DNA of 64,000 bases from Castellaniella caeni NBRC 101664 (GCF_001592225.1 NZ_BCWN01000012.1:33464-97463), one strand, 5' to 3'; shown: positions 10,150 to 19,416, numbered from the stretch's first letter. The notes: generated from the sequence alone by a model not told the origin. Numbers and translations: made by a program.

Positions 10150-12219
10150 ATGCCGCGCACGATCTTCGTCACCACTGCCCTGCCCTACGCCAATGGGTCT
10201 TTTCACATTGGCCATATCATGGAATACATCCAGGCGGACACCTGGGTGCGCAGCATGCGCATGGCGGGCCACACGGTGCATTTCGTCGGTGCGGACGACG
10301 CCCACGGGGCGCCCATCATGCTCAAGGCGCAGGCCGAGGGCATCACGCCCCAGGCGCTGGTGGCCCGCTACGCCAACGAGCGGCCCAAGTACCTCAATGG
10401 CTTTCACGTCCGCTTCGACCACTGGCACAGCACCGATTCCACCGAGAACGTCGAGCTGTCCCAGGACATCTACCGCGCGCTGAAGGCGGCGGGCTTCATC
10501 GACAGCCGCGAGATCGAGCAGTTCTACGACCCCATCAAGGGCATGTTCCTGCCCGACCGCTACATCAAGGGCGAGTGCCCGCGCTGCCACGCCAAAGACC
10601 AGTATGGCGACTCCTGCGAGGTCTGCGGGGCGGTCTACAGCCCCACCGAACTCATCGAACCCTATTCCACGCTCACCAAGGCGCGGCCCGTGCTGCGCAG
10701 CTCCGAGCACTTCTTCTTTCGCCTGTCCGATTCGCGCTGCGTGGCCTTCCTGCAAGAATGGACGAACAGCCGCCGCGCCGACGGCACGCCGCGCCTGCAA
10801 TCCGAGGTGCTGGGCAAGACGCGCGAATGGCTGGGCACCAGCGAAGGCGCCGAGGCCAACCTGGCCGACTGGGACATCTCGCGCGACGAGCCCTACTTCG
10901 GCATCCCCATCCCGGACGCGCCGGGCAAGTACTTCTACGTGTGGCTCGACGCCCCCGTCGGCTACCTGGCATCGCTCAAGGCCTACTGCAAAAAACAGGG
11001 GCTGGACTACGACGCGCTGCTGGCCCCCGACAGCGCCACCGAGCAGGTGCACTTCATCGGCAAGGACATCGTCTACTTTCACGCCCTGTTCTGGCCCGCC
11101 ATGCTGAAGTTCTCGGGCCGCAAGGTGCCCGACATGCTGCACGTGCACGGTTTCATCACGGTCAGCGGCGAAAAAATGTCCAAGAGCCGCGGCACGGGCA
11201 TCTCGCCGCTGCGCTACCTCGACATCGGCATGGACGCCGAATGGCTGCGCTACTACATCGCCGCCAAGCTCAACGGCCACGTCGAAGACCTCGACTTCAA
11301 CCCGGACGACTTCATCGCCCGCGTCAACAGCGACCTCATCGGCAAGTACGTCAACATTGCCAGCCGGGCCGCCACCTTCATCACCCGCCACTTCGACGGC
11401 GCCCTGGGCTACGCGGGCGACACCGAACTGCTGCGCGCCGAACTGCGCGCCTGCGCCGCCGAGGTGCGGGCCGACTTCGAAGCGCGCGAATACGGCCGCG
11501 CCGTGCGCCGCATCATGGCCCTGGCCGACAAGATCAACCAGGCTTTCGACGCCGCCCAGCCCTGGGTGCTGGCCAAGGGTCTGGCGCAGGCCGAGCCCGC
11601 GCAAAAGGCCGCCTTGCAGGACATCTGCTCGCGCGCCCTGGCGGGCTTCCAGGCACTGTCCGTGATGCTCGCCCCGGTGCTGCCCGCGCTCACCCGGCGC
11701 GTGGCGCACGAACTCTTTGGCCGCACGCAAGACTACGTCTGGGCCGACGCCGACGACCTGCCGCAGCACATCAGCGCCTTCAAGCACCTGATGCAGCGCG
11801 TAGACCCGGCCCAGCTCGAGGCCCTGTTCGAGCCGCCCGAAGCCCCCGCCACGGTGCCCGGCGGCGAGCCCATCGCCGACACCATCGACATCAAAGATTT
11901 CGCCCGCATCGACCTGCGCATCGCGCGCATCGTCGAATGCACCGAGGTCGAAGGTTCCGACAAACTGCTGCGCCTGTCGCTGGATGTGGGCGAGGGCCGC
12001 CTGCGTCAGGTGTTTTCCGGCATCAAATCGATGTACAAGCCCGCCGACCTGACCGGCAAGCTGACGGTGATGGTGGCCAACCTGGCCCCGCGCAAGATGC
12101 GCTTTGGCGTATCCGAAGGCATGGTGCTGGCCGCCAGCCACGCCGACGAAAAAGCCCAGCCCGGCATCTACGTGCTCGAACCCTTCGAGGGCGCGCAGCC
12201 GGGCATGCGCATCCACTAG
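10150..12219 (+). CDS. metG: Methionyl-tRNA synthetase
   Basis: 689 aa, the long dimeric form. It charges tRNA-Met and initiator tRNA. The start at 10150 gives the canonical N-terminus [16 protein letters not shown], whereas the frame open further upstream does not resemble the family. The class I HIGH motif appears as FHIGH (residues 16-20), the zinc knuckle as [18 protein letters not shown] (~residues 145-162) and the KMSKS loop as EKMSKSRG (~residue 342). The C-terminal EMAP/Arc1p-like tRNA-binding domain ([16 protein letters not shown]...) occupies roughly residues 580-689. It stands alone as a transcription unit in this orientation. Confidence 0.98.
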   Translation: MPRTIFVTTALPYANGSFHIGHIMEYIQADTWVRSMRMAGHTVHFVGADDAHGAPIMLKAQAEGITPQALVARYANERPKYLNGFHVRFDHWHSTDSTENVELSQDIYRALKAAGFIDSREIEQFYDPIKGMFLPDRYIKGECPRCHAKDQYGDSCEVCGAVYSPTELIEPYSTLTKARPVLRSSEHFFFRLSDSRCVAFLQEWTNSRRADGTPRLQSEVLGKTREWLGTSEGAEANLADWDISRDEPYFGIPIPDAPGKYFYVWLDAPVGYLASLKAYCKKQGLDYDALLAPDSATEQVHFIGKDIVYFHALFWPAMLKFSGRKVPDMLHVHGFITVSGEKMSKSRGTGISPLRYLDIGMDAEWLRYYIAAKLNGHVEDLDFNPDDFIARVNSDLIGKYVNIASRAATFITRHFDGALGYAGDTELLRAELRACAAEVRADFEAREYGRAVRRIMALADKINQAFDAAQPWVLAKGLAQAEPAQKAALQDICSRALAGFQALSVMLAPVLPALTRRVAHELFGRTQDYVWADADDLPQHISAFKHLMQRVDPAQLEALFEPPEAPATVPGGEPIADTIDIKDFARIDLRIARIVECTEVEGSDKLLRLSLDVGEGRLRQVFSGIKSMYKPADLTGKLTVMVANLAPRKMRFGVSEGMVLAASHADEKAQPGIYVLEPFEGAQPGMRIH

Positions 12220-12270
12220 GCCAGGCACGCCGCCAGGGGCCGCTCCCGCCTGACGCGCGGCCATCACTGG

Positions 12271-12966
12271 CTAAGCAGGAACGGCCGCCTCTTGCAGCAG
12301 CACCTGGTGCGCGATCTGCGCCGCGGCGGCCACGTGCGCGCGGCAGGCGGCGGCCGCGGCCTGCGGGTCGCCCGCCTGGATGGCGTCGAAAATCAGCTTC
12401 AGCTGCTGCGGGCCCGAGCGCGTGCGCCCGCTGGTGGACAGGGTCATGACCCGCAGCCGCGAAATGCGGCTATTGAGCCGCGTGACGATTTCCCAGGCCA
12501 TGGTGTTGTGGCCGGCCTGGAAGATCACCTGGTAGAACGTCGTGGTGGCGTCGATGATCGCCATGGGGTCGGCCCCCTGCGAGGCCGCCTGCAAGGCGGC
12601 AAAGGCCTGGGTCAAGGCGGCCTTGACCGCCGCATCGGCCCCCTGCGCGCAGTCGGCCACGGCCTTGGCCTCTAGCATGGCGCGGATCTCGTAAATCTGG
12701 CGGGCGTCATCCCAGCTCAGGCTGGCCACGATCGGCCCCTGGCGCTGCAGCATCTCGATCAGGCCCTCGGCCTCGAGATGACGGATCACCTCGCGGATCA
12801 CCGAACGCGACACCCCCAGCTGATCGCACAATGAACGCTCGACCAGGCGTTCGCCAGGCTCGAATACGCCGCTGATGATGGCGCGCCGCATGCGATCCAG
12901 CGCCATTTCCCGCAAGGTGGTCGGGGGCGTCTCGATGCGCAGGAAATCTGCTTCTTTGGTGCTCAT
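12271..12966 (-). CDS. GntR-family transcriptional regulator, FadR/FCD subfamily
   Basis: 231 aa. The N-terminal winged helix is residues ~15-85, with recognition region LCDQLGVSRSVIREVIRHLEAEGLIE. The C-terminal helical FCD ligand domain (residues ~95-220) keeps the acidic/histidine positions typical of metal-dependent effector pockets (EIRAMLEAKA, ... HNTMAWEIV..., ...CRAHVAAA). Such regulators normally repress a neighbouring catabolic operon and release DNA on binding a pathway carboxylate. It diverges from the 13218-24271 operon with 251 bp between starts, and that gap carries a palindrome of the type these proteins bind, so it is the probable local regulator. Confidence 0.9.
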   Translation of the reverse strand: MSTKEADFLRIETPPTTLREMALDRMRRAIISGVFEPGERLVERSLCDQLGVSRSVIREVIRHLEAEGLIEMLQRQGPIVASLSWDDARQIYEIRAMLEAKAVADCAQGADAAVKAALTQAFAALQAASQGADPMAIIDATTTFYQVIFQAGHNTMAWEIVTRLNSRISRLRVMTLSTSGRTRSGPQQLKLIFDAIQAGDPQAAAAACRAHVAAAAQIAHQVLLQEAAVPA

Positions 12967-13162
12967 GACGATCAGTTCCTCTGGTCTTCCTGCCTGAAAT
13001 GGTAAAGCCTAGGGTAAATCCTTAGACTTCAAGCCAGCCGTATTTCAAAAGACAATAATAATTCTTGCAAAACAGTCGCTTATCGCGTGCCGTCAAAGCC
13101 ACGATTCATCTTGCGCAGCAAGCATTCTCCCATCCAGACCCGTGCGCCGCTCGAATCACGCA

Positions 13163-13191
13163 TTGACTTTCATTGGTATACCATCATACGC
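13163..13191 (+). promoter_or_regulatory. Putative GntR operator within the catabolic operon promoter
   Basis: A perfect 10-bp palindrome TGGTATACCA lies at 13174-13183. It sits directly downstream of a -35-like TTGACT (13163-13168), and a weak -10 (CATACG, 13185-13190) follows after a 16-bp spacer. FCD-type GntR repressors commonly bind TNGTNNNACNA-like palindromes, which this fits. Binding here would block RNA polymerase on the downstream operon. Which regulator binds is an inference from position. Confidence 0.6.
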
Positions 13192-13217
13192 TAATACCAA
13201 CTTACAAGGAGTAGCGC

Positions 13218-13820
13218 ATGACGCCCCACATTCGTAAAACCCTGCTGAACGTCGAAACCATCCTCATCGAAGGCGGCAAAGAGGCCCCCACGCCCACCAA
13301 GCTCATCTCGGCCATCGCCGTCATCAAGAACCCCTGGGCGGGCCGCGGCTTCGTCGAAGACCTCAAGCCCGAAATCCACGCCGTCGCCCCCGTCGTCGGC
13401 CAAGTGCTCACCCAGATGATCATCGACACCGCAGGTTCGGGCGACGCGGTGGAAGCCTATGGCAAGGCCGCCATCGTGGGCCTGGACGGCGAAATCGAGC
13501 ACGCCTCGGCCATCATCCACACGCTGCGCTTTGGCAACCTGTACCGTTCCGCCGTCAAGGCCAAGTCGTACCTCTCTTTCTGCAATACGCGCGGTCCGGC
13601 CAACGCGCCCGTCCTGATCCCCCTGATGGACAAGAACGACGTCGGGCGCCGCTCGCACTACCTGACGATCCAGACGGCGGTTGCCGACGCGCCCGCCGCC
13701 GACGAGATCCTCATCGCGCTGGGCGCCTCGATCGGCGGGCAGCCGCACCACCGGATCGGCGACCGCTATCAAGACTTGAAGGAGCTTGGCAACGATGCTG
13801 AAAACCCTGCCGCGGTCTAA
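13218..13820 (+). CDS. PF06684 'amino acid synthesis' (former DUF1185) family protein
   Basis: 200 aa, full length for PF06684. The start has the RBS AAGGAG 6 bp upstream of the ATG. Conserved stretches are KTLLNVETILIEGG at the N-terminus, NPWAGRGFVEDL (residues ~38-49), GKAAIVGLDGEIEHASAIIHT (~residues 82-102) and a C-terminal GGQPHHRIGDRYQDLKE. Solved structures of this family show a variant of the Bacillus chorismate-mutase fold, the fold class shared by YjgF/RutC proteins; no biochemical function is established that I know of. It is the first gene of the operon, so it probably acts on a reactive intermediate or substrate of the pathway (inference). Confidence 0.88.
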   Translation: MTPHIRKTLLNVETILIEGGKEAPTPTKLISAIAVIKNPWAGRGFVEDLKPEIHAVAPVVGQVLTQMIIDTAGSGDAVEAYGKAAIVGLDGEIEHASAIIHTLRFGNLYRSAVKAKSYLSFCNTRGPANAPVLIPLMDKNDVGRRSHYLTIQTAVADAPAADEILIALGASIGGQPHHRIGDRYQDLKELGNDAENPAAV

Positions 13821-14586
13821 AACTCGCACAGGCACCGCCTTTGTCGATCTCGGCAAGGGCGATGAGACGACCATCCTCATCCACGGGGTCGGCATGCGCA
13901 TCGAGGCCTGGACGCCCCAGCTCGAACAGCTCTCCAAAGCACATCGCGTCGTGGCCGTCGACCTGCCCGGGCACGGCGAATCGGCCCTGCTGGAAGATGC
14001 CGCCCGGCTGCCGGACTTCGTCGCCTGGTTCGACCACTTCCTGCGCGAGCTGGACATCGGCACGGCCAACGTGGTGGGCCATTCCATGGGGGCGCTGATC
14101 GCGTCCGGCATCGTCGCCACGGCGCCCGAGAAGGTGCGCCGGGTGGCACTGCTGAACGGCGTCTACCGGCGCACCGACGCGGCGCGCGAGGCCGTCAAGA
14201 CCCGCGCTGAGCAGATCGGCTCGGGGCGCTTCGACCCGTTTGCGCCGCTGGCGCGCTGGTTCGACGCCACCGACACACACAGCGCCACCTACGAACTGGT
14301 GCACGACCTGCTGGCCAGCGTCAACCCGGCGGGCTACGCCACCGCCTACCACGCCTTTGCCGAAGGCGACGCCGTGTACTCGGACTGCTGGCCCGCAGTG
14401 CGCTGCCCCGCCCTGTTTCTCACCGGCAGCGACGACCACAACTCCACCGCCGCGATGGCCGACGCCATGGCCGCGGCCACGCCCAAGGGGCAGGCCGTCG
14501 TCATCCAGGGACACCGTCACATGGTAAATCTGACCGCGCCCGAACAGGTCGATCACGCGCTCCAGCACTGGCTGTCCGCCAGCTGA
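13795..14586 (+). CDS. Alpha/beta-fold hydrolase (RutD/MhpC-like class)
   Basis: 263 aa. The ATG at 13795 is chosen because GAAGGAG (13778-13784) is well spaced to it; a TTG three codons upstream is too close to that RBS. The start overlaps the preceding gene by 26 bp. The oxyanion motif is HGVG (~residue 30), the nucleophile elbow GHSMG (~residue 98), the candidate acid lies in TGSDDHNS, and the catalytic His is in QGHRHMV near residue 240. The family hydrolyses C-C, ester, carbamate or enamide bonds; RutD speeds aminoacrylate breakdown in the Rut pathway. By context it should hydrolyse a ring-opened intermediate. Confidence 0.88.
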   Translation: MLKTLPRSKTRTGTAFVDLGKGDETTILIHGVGMRIEAWTPQLEQLSKAHRVVAVDLPGHGESALLEDAARLPDFVAWFDHFLRELDIGTANVVGHSMGALIASGIVATAPEKVRRVALLNGVYRRTDAAREAVKTRAEQIGSGRFDPFAPLARWFDATDTHSATYELVHDLLASVNPAGYATAYHAFAEGDAVYSDCWPAVRCPALFLTGSDDHNSTAAMADAMAAATPKGQAVVIQGHRHMVNLTAPEQVDHALQHWLSAS

Positions 14587-14606
14587 ACCCCCCGGAGGAG
14601 ACCCAC

Positions 14607-15539
14607 ATGAATCTGGATGCAAGAGAGCTGCGCGACGCCTTCGGCGCCTTTCTCACGGGCGTCACCGTCGTCACGACGCACAACGAAGCCCGCGAACCCG
14701 TCGGCTTCACCGCCAACAGCTTCACCAGCGTATCGCTGGATCCGCCCCTGCTGCTGGTATGCCTGGCCAAGACATCGCGCAACGCGCCCACGTTCAAGCA
14801 GGCCCAAGGTTTCGCCATCAACATCCTGTCGGATCGACAGAAAGAAATATCCAACACGTTCGCCCGCCCGGTGGCGGATCGCTTCGGCACCGTCCAGTGG
14901 CAAAACGGCCCGCTGGGGTCGCCGATCTTCACCGACGTGGCGGCCTGGTTCGACTGCGCCAACCATTCGGTGATCGACGCGGGCGACCACCTCGTGCTGA
15001 TCGGCCGCGTGGAACACTTCGGCAACAGCGGCAAGCGCGGCCTGGGCTACGCCCGCGGCGGCTATTTCACGCCCACGCTGACGGAAAAACAACTGCTCTC
15101 CAAGGTGGACAACCCCCTCATGCTGGGCGTGGTCGCCGAGTACCAGGGACAGATTTTTCTGGTCGACGACGGCGCGGGCGGGCTCACCATCCCCTTCGTC
15201 GAGAAGACGGAAACCGAAGGCATGGACGTCTTCAAAGCGCGGCTGCAGACTTGCCTGGGCACCGAGCCGCAAATCGGTTTCCTGTACTCCGTCTACGAAG
15301 ACACGGACACCGGCCTGCAGCACGTGGTGTACCGCGCGGGGATCGCCGACCCGCACGGCGCCTGCGGCACGCTCTTTCCCGCCGAACGCCCGCCCCTGGA
15401 ACGCATCCGCGACAGCGCGGTGCGCGACATCGTCAAGCGCTACGGCCAGGAAAGCACGCTGGGCAATTTCGGCATTTATTTCGGCAATCAAGACACCGGC
15501 CACGTCCACGTGGCGGCAGCACAAAGGGAACCGTCATGA
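14607..15539 (+). CDS. Flavin reductase (FMN-binding split-barrel) with C-terminal extension
   Basis: 310 aa, against ~165-190 aa for a lone reductase domain. Residues ~5-165 form the HpaC/RutF-type split barrel (FLTGVTVVTTHNEAREPVGFTANSFTSVSLDPPLLLVCL; C-terminal gating GDHLVLIGRVEHF). Residues ~170-310 are an added domain (NPLMLGVVAEYQGQIFLVDDG... RIRDSAVRDIVKRYGQEST) of no certain assignment. It would supply reduced FMN from NAD(P)H to the monooxygenase encoded next, whose ATG overlaps this stop (ATGA), suggesting coupled, stoichiometric synthesis. A strong GGAGGAG RBS precedes the start. Confidence 0.92.
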   Translation: MNLDARELRDAFGAFLTGVTVVTTHNEAREPVGFTANSFTSVSLDPPLLLVCLAKTSRNAPTFKQAQGFAINILSDRQKEISNTFARPVADRFGTVQWQNGPLGSPIFTDVAAWFDCANHSVIDAGDHLVLIGRVEHFGNSGKRGLGYARGGYFTPTLTEKQLLSKVDNPLMLGVVAEYQGQIFLVDDGAGGLTIPFVEKTETEGMDVFKARLQTCLGTEPQIGFLYSVYEDTDTGLQHVVYRAGIADPHGACGTLFPAERPPLERIRDSAVRDIVKRYGQESTLGNFGIYFGNQDTGHVHVAAAQREPS

Positions 15540-16573
15540 AACTTTCACTATTCGTCCACATGGAACGACTGGACGCGCACCAGACCGACCAGGAACTCTA
15601 TGAAGAGTTCATCGCCCTGTGCCAGATCGCCGACCGAGGCGGCATGCACGCCGTCTGGACGGGCGAACACCACGCCATGGGCTTCACCATCGCCCCCAAT
15701 CCGTTCATCAACCTGGCCGACCTCGCGCGCCGCACCGAGCACGTCCGGCTGGGCACAGGGACGGTCGTGGCGCCGTTCTGGCACCCCATCAAGCTTGCGG
15801 GCGAAGCCGCCATGACGGACATCGTCACCGATGGCCGCCTGGAAATCGGCATCGCGCGCGGTGCCTACAACTTCGAATACGAGCGGCTCATGCCCGGCCT
15901 GGACGCCTGGACGGCGGGCCAGCGCATGCGCGAACTGATTCCAGCCGTACAGAAGCTCTGGGCGGGCGATTACGCGCACGACGGCGAATTCTGGAAGTTT
16001 CCCAAGACGACCTCGGCACCCAAGCCCCTGCAGCAACCGCATCCCCCGCTGTGGATTGCCGCCCGGGATCCGAACAGCCACGAGTTCGCCGTCGCCAACG
16101 GCTGCAACGTGCAATGCACACCGCTGTGGAACGGCGACCCCGAAATCGATAGTCTGATGCAGCGCTTCAACGACGCCTGCCAGAAGCACCCCCAGGTCGA
16201 GCGGCCCAAAATCATGCTGCTGCAGCACACCTACGTGGGCAGCGACGCGGCGGACATCGAGCAGGCCGCGCACGAGCTGAGCGTCTACTACAACTACTTC
16301 TTCGCCTGGTTCAAGAACGAACGCCCCATCAGCCAGGCGCTCATCCAACGACTGACGCCCGAAGAGCTGGCGGCAAACGCCACGCTGTCACCCGAGGTGA
16401 TGCGCAGCAACCTGCCCGTGGGCACGGCGCAGGACGTCATCGGCCGCCTGAAGCACTACGAGGCACTGGGCTACGACGAATACGCCGTCTGGATCGACAG
16501 CGGCATGAGTTTCGAGCGCAAGAAGGCCTCACTGGAGCGCTTCATCCGCGACGTCATGCCCGCATTCCAGTGA
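15536..16573 (+). CDS. LLM-class (luciferase-like) flavin-dependent monooxygenase
   Basis: 345 aa TIM-barrel protein of the bacterial luciferase/F420 superfamily. The N-terminal strand MKLSLFVHMERLD, GGMHAVWTGEHHAMGFTIAPNPF, the flavin-phosphate region RLEIGIARGAYNFEYERLM and the late PHPPLWIAARDPNS are typical. With a dedicated flavin reductase directly upstream it should be the oxygenase of a two-component system like RutA (pyrimidine ring opening), PyrA (pyridine) or TpdA (pyrazine). In those systems reduced flavin and O2 open an N-heterocycle. Sequence alone does not give the substrate. ALDH, NCS1 permease and amidohydrolase genes in the same operon favour a nitrogenous ring compound. Confidence 0.9.
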   Translation: MKLSLFVHMERLDAHQTDQELYEEFIALCQIADRGGMHAVWTGEHHAMGFTIAPNPFINLADLARRTEHVRLGTGTVVAPFWHPIKLAGEAAMTDIVTDGRLEIGIARGAYNFEYERLMPGLDAWTAGQRMRELIPAVQKLWAGDYAHDGEFWKFPKTTSAPKPLQQPHPPLWIAARDPNSHEFAVANGCNVQCTPLWNGDPEIDSLMQRFNDACQKHPQVERPKIMLLQHTYVGSDAADIEQAAHELSVYYNYFFAWFKNERPISQALIQRLTPEELAANATLSPEVMRSNLPVGTAQDVIGRLKHYEALGYDEYAVWIDSGMSFERKKASLERFIRDVMPAFQ

Positions 16574-16580
16574 GGTAGCC

Positions 16581-18044
16581 ATGCAAGTCTTTCAGCAATA
16601 CATCGATGGGGCCTTCGACGCCGGCAGCGCGCAATTTGAATCGCGCGATCCGGCCACCGGTGAAGTCTGGGCCACCATGCCCGAGGCCCGCGAAGCCGAC
16701 GTCGACCGGGCCGTGCGCGCCGCGCAGCAGGCGCTGCACACGGGGCCCTGGGCGCGGATGAGCGCCACGGCACGCGGCAAGCTGCTGTACCGGCTGGCCG
16801 AGCTCGTACAGCAAAACGCGCCACGGCTGGCCGAACTGGAAACGCGCGACACCGGGAAAGTCATCCGCGAAACGTCGGCGCAGATCGCCTACGTGGCGGA
16901 CTACTACCGCTACTACGTCGGCCTGGCCGACAAGATCGAGGGCGCCACGCTGCCCATCGACAAAGCCGACATGGACGTCTGGACGCTGCGCGAGCCCGTG
17001 GGCGTCGTCGCCGCCGTCGTCCCCTGGAACAGCCAATTGTTCCTCTCGGCCGTCAAGCTCGGCCCGGCGCTGGCCGCGGGCTGCACCCTGGTGCTCAAGG
17101 CCTCGGAAGAGGCTCCGGCTCCCCTGCTGGAATTCGCCCGGCTGGTGCACGAGGCGGGCTTTCCCGCCGGGGTCGTCAACGTCATCACTGGCTTTGGCCC
17201 CAGCTGCGGCAGCCCACTGACCAGCCACCCGGGCGTCGCTCACATCGCTTTCACGGGCGGCCCGGGCACGGCGGCCCACGTCGTGCGCAACTCGGCGGAA
17301 AACCTGGCCAGCACCTCGCTGGAACTGGGCGGCAAGTCGCCCTTCATCGTCTTTGCCGACGCCGACCTCGAAAGCGCGGCCAACGCGCAGGTGGCGGGCA
17401 TCTTCGCGGCCACCGGCCAAAGCTGCGTGGCGGGTTCGCGCCTGCTGGTCGAGGCCTCGATCAAGGACCGCTTCCTGCAGCTGCTCAAGGCCAAGGCCGA
17501 AGCGATCCGCATCGGCAGCCCGCTGTCGCGCGACACGGAAGTCGGGCCGCTGTGCACCCAGCGCCAGCGCGACGCCATCCGCGCGGTCGTGGAACAGTCC
17601 ATCGCCGCCGGCGCCAAGGTGGTGACGGGCGCGCACGAGATCGCGGGCGGCGGCTACTACTACCCGCCCACGATCCTGGACTGCGACGGCATCCAGTCGC
17701 CCTCGGCGCAGACGGAGCTGTTCGGCCCCGTGCTGTCCGTGAACGCGTTCCAGGACGAGGACGAGGCCGTGACGCGTGCCAACGCCACGCGCTACGGCCT
17801 GGCCTCGGGGGTCTTCACGCAGAACCTGGGGCGCGCCCACCGACTGATCCGGCGCATCCACGCGGGCGTGGTCTGGGTGAACACCTACCGCGCGGTCTCG
17901 CCGATCGCGCCGTTCGGCGGCTATGGCCTGTCCGGCCACGGGCGCGAAGGCGGGCTCGCCGCCGCGCTGGACTACACGCGTACCAAGACCGTCTGGCTCA
18001 ACACCTCGGACGCCCCGTTTCCCGACCCTTTCGTGATGAGGTAA
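16581..18044 (+). CDS. Aldehyde dehydrogenase (NAD(P)+-dependent)
   Basis: 487 aa, normal ALDH length. It shows the PWN motif (VPWNSQLFLSAVKLGPALAAGC, ~residues 148-170), the general-base glutamate in LELGGKSP (~residue 250) and the nucleophile Cys in ATGQSCVAGSR (~residue 285). The C-terminal PFGGYGLSGHGREGG is also intact. It starts 7 bp after the monooxygenase stop. In context it should oxidise a semialdehyde released after ring opening and hydrolysis, where the Rut pathway instead reduces its semialdehyde with RutE. The cofactor cannot be settled by eye. Confidence 0.94.
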   Translation: MQVFQQYIDGAFDAGSAQFESRDPATGEVWATMPEAREADVDRAVRAAQQALHTGPWARMSATARGKLLYRLAELVQQNAPRLAELETRDTGKVIRETSAQIAYVADYYRYYVGLADKIEGATLPIDKADMDVWTLREPVGVVAAVVPWNSQLFLSAVKLGPALAAGCTLVLKASEEAPAPLLEFARLVHEAGFPAGVVNVITGFGPSCGSPLTSHPGVAHIAFTGGPGTAAHVVRNSAENLASTSLELGGKSPFIVFADADLESAANAQVAGIFAATGQSCVAGSRLLVEASIKDRFLQLLKAKAEAIRIGSPLSRDTEVGPLCTQRQRDAIRAVVEQSIAAGAKVVTGAHEIAGGGYYYPPTILDCDGIQSPSAQTELFGPVLSVNAFQDEDEAVTRANATRYGLASGVFTQNLGRAHRLIRRIHAGVVWVNTYRAVSPIAPFGGYGLSGHGREGGLAAALDYTRTKTVWLNTSDAPFPDPFVMR

Positions 18045-18047
18045 GCC

Positions 18048-18383
18048 ATGCTCTACGAAGTCCGCACCTACCAGCTCAAGAACGGCGGCGTTCCCGCCTA
18101 TCTCCAGGCTATTGGCGACGAGGGGATCGCCATCCAGCAGCGCCACCTGGGGCACCTCGTGGCCTACTTCCACTCGGAAATCGGCCCGCTCAACGAGATC
18201 GTCCACATCTGGGGCTATGCCAGCCTGGACGACCGGCAGGCGCGCCGCGCCGCGCTGGCGGCCGACCCGCAATGGCAGGCCTTCCTGCCCAAGATCCGCG
18301 ACCTCATCGTCAGCGGCAACAACAAGATCATGCGGGCCGCCGCCTTCTCCCCCGTGGGTGGCACCAGCAACGACAAACCCTGA
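18048..18383 (+). CDS. NIPSNAP family protein
   Basis: 111 aa with the family start MLYEVRTYQLKNGGVPAYLQ and HLGHLVAYFHSEIGPLNEIVHIWGYASLDDRQARRAAL, a ferredoxin-like dimeric alpha/beta-barrel domain. It begins 3 bp after the aldehyde dehydrogenase stop, so it is certainly in the operon. NIPSNAP proteins are often found beside monooxygenases and dehydrogenases in catabolic clusters; their biochemical role in bacteria is not defined. It could bind or isomerise a small pathway intermediate (inference). Confidence 0.9.
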   Translation: MLYEVRTYQLKNGGVPAYLQAIGDEGIAIQQRHLGHLVAYFHSEIGPLNEIVHIWGYASLDDRQARRAALAADPQWQAFLPKIRDLIVSGNNKIMRAAAFSPVGGTSNDKP

Positions 18384-18405
18384 CCCTGCAAGGCGGAGAC
18401 AAGCA

Positions 18406-19416
18406 ATGAATCTGAAGACGACACTGGGCATCCTGGCCCTGATCGGCAGCACCGGCGCCCTGGCCGCCGAACCGGCCATGGTATTCACCTCCTGGGGCGG
18501 CACGACCCAGGACGCACAAAAAAGCGTCTGGGCGGACGGTTTCAGCCAGGCCGACCACGTCAAGGTGCTGCAAGACGGCCCCACCGACTACGGCAAGATC
18601 AAGGCCATGGTCGAGGCCGGAGCCGTCACCTGGGACGTGGTGGACGCCGAAGGGGACTACGCCGTCAAGGCGGGCAACGACGGCCTACTGGAAAAACTGG
18701 ACTTCTCCATCATCGACAAGAGCCGGCTCGACCCCCGCTTCGTCACGGATTATTCGGTTGGCAGCTTCTACTACTCGTTCGTGATCGGCTGCAACAAGGA
18801 CGCCGTCAAGGCCTGCCCCAAGACCTGGGCCGAACTCTTCGACCTGAAGGCATTCCCCGGCAAGCGCACGTTCTACAAATGGTCGGCCCCGGGGGTGATC
18901 GAGGCCGCCTTGCTGGCCGACGGCGTGGCCCCCGACAAGCTCTATCCGCTGGATCTGGATCGGGCCTTCAAGAAGCTGGACACCATCAAGTCCAGCATCG
19001 TGTGGTGGAGCAGCGGCGCGCAATCGCAACAGCTGCTGGCCTCGGCGGAAACCCCCTACGGCTTTTTCTGGAACGGTCGGCTGACGGCGCTGACGCAGAC
19101 GGGCGTCCACGTGGAAACCTCGTGGAACCAGAACATCACCGCCGCCGACATGCTCGTCGTGCCCAAAGGGGTGGCGAACAAGGCGGCGGCCATGAAGTTC
19201 ATCGCCTTCGCCACCAGCCCGGCGTCCCAGGCCAAGTTCGCCGAGCTGACCGGCTACGCGCCCACCAACCTGGACGCGCCGGCCCTGATGCCCCAGGCGG
19301 TGCGCGAAACGCTGCCCGACGCGCAGGCCGCAACCCAGGTGAACGCCGACCTGCAGTACTGGGCCCAGCACCGTGACGACATCGCCACGCGCTGGTATGC
19401 GTGGCAGGCGCGCTGA
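18406..19416 (+). CDS. ABC transporter periplasmic substrate-binding protein, PotD/PotF class
   Basis: 336 aa. A clear signal peptide (MNLKTTLGILALIGSTGALA, cleaved before AEPAM) is followed by a type II periplasmic-binding fold. Markers are VFTSWGGTTQD, VTWDVVDAEGDYAV and the C-terminal FAELTGYAPTN. This class binds polyamines and other small cationic or heterocyclic organic molecules and delivers them to permeases of the PotB/PotC type. The start at 18406 has an AAGGCGGAG RBS. It is 22 bp after the NIPSNAP gene and is followed by two permeases and an ATPase, so it gives the operon a complete high-affinity importer. The ligand is unknown but is presumably the catabolic substrate or a precursor. 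Confidence 0.92.
   Translation: MNLKTTLGILALIGSTGALAAEPAMVFTSWGGTTQDAQKSVWADGFSQADHVKVLQDGPTDYGKIKAMVEAGAVTWDVVDAEGDYAVKAGNDGLLEKLDFSIIDKSRLDPRFVTDYSVGSFYYSFVIGCNKDAVKACPKTWAELFDLKAFPGKRTFYKWSAPGVIEAALLADGVAPDKLYPLDLDRAFKKLDTIKSSIVWWSSGAQSQQLLASAETPYGFFWNGRLTALTQTGVHVETSWNQNITAADMLVVPKGVANKAAAMKFIAFATSPASQAKFAELTGYAPTNLDAPALMPQAVRETLPDAQAATQVNADLQYWAQHRDDIATRWYAWQAR

Noticed and set aside
10144..12267. A 707-codon minus-strand frame opposite metG
   Set aside because: MetG motifs (HIGH, KMSKS, zinc knuckle) fix the coding strand; the antisense frame is compositional.
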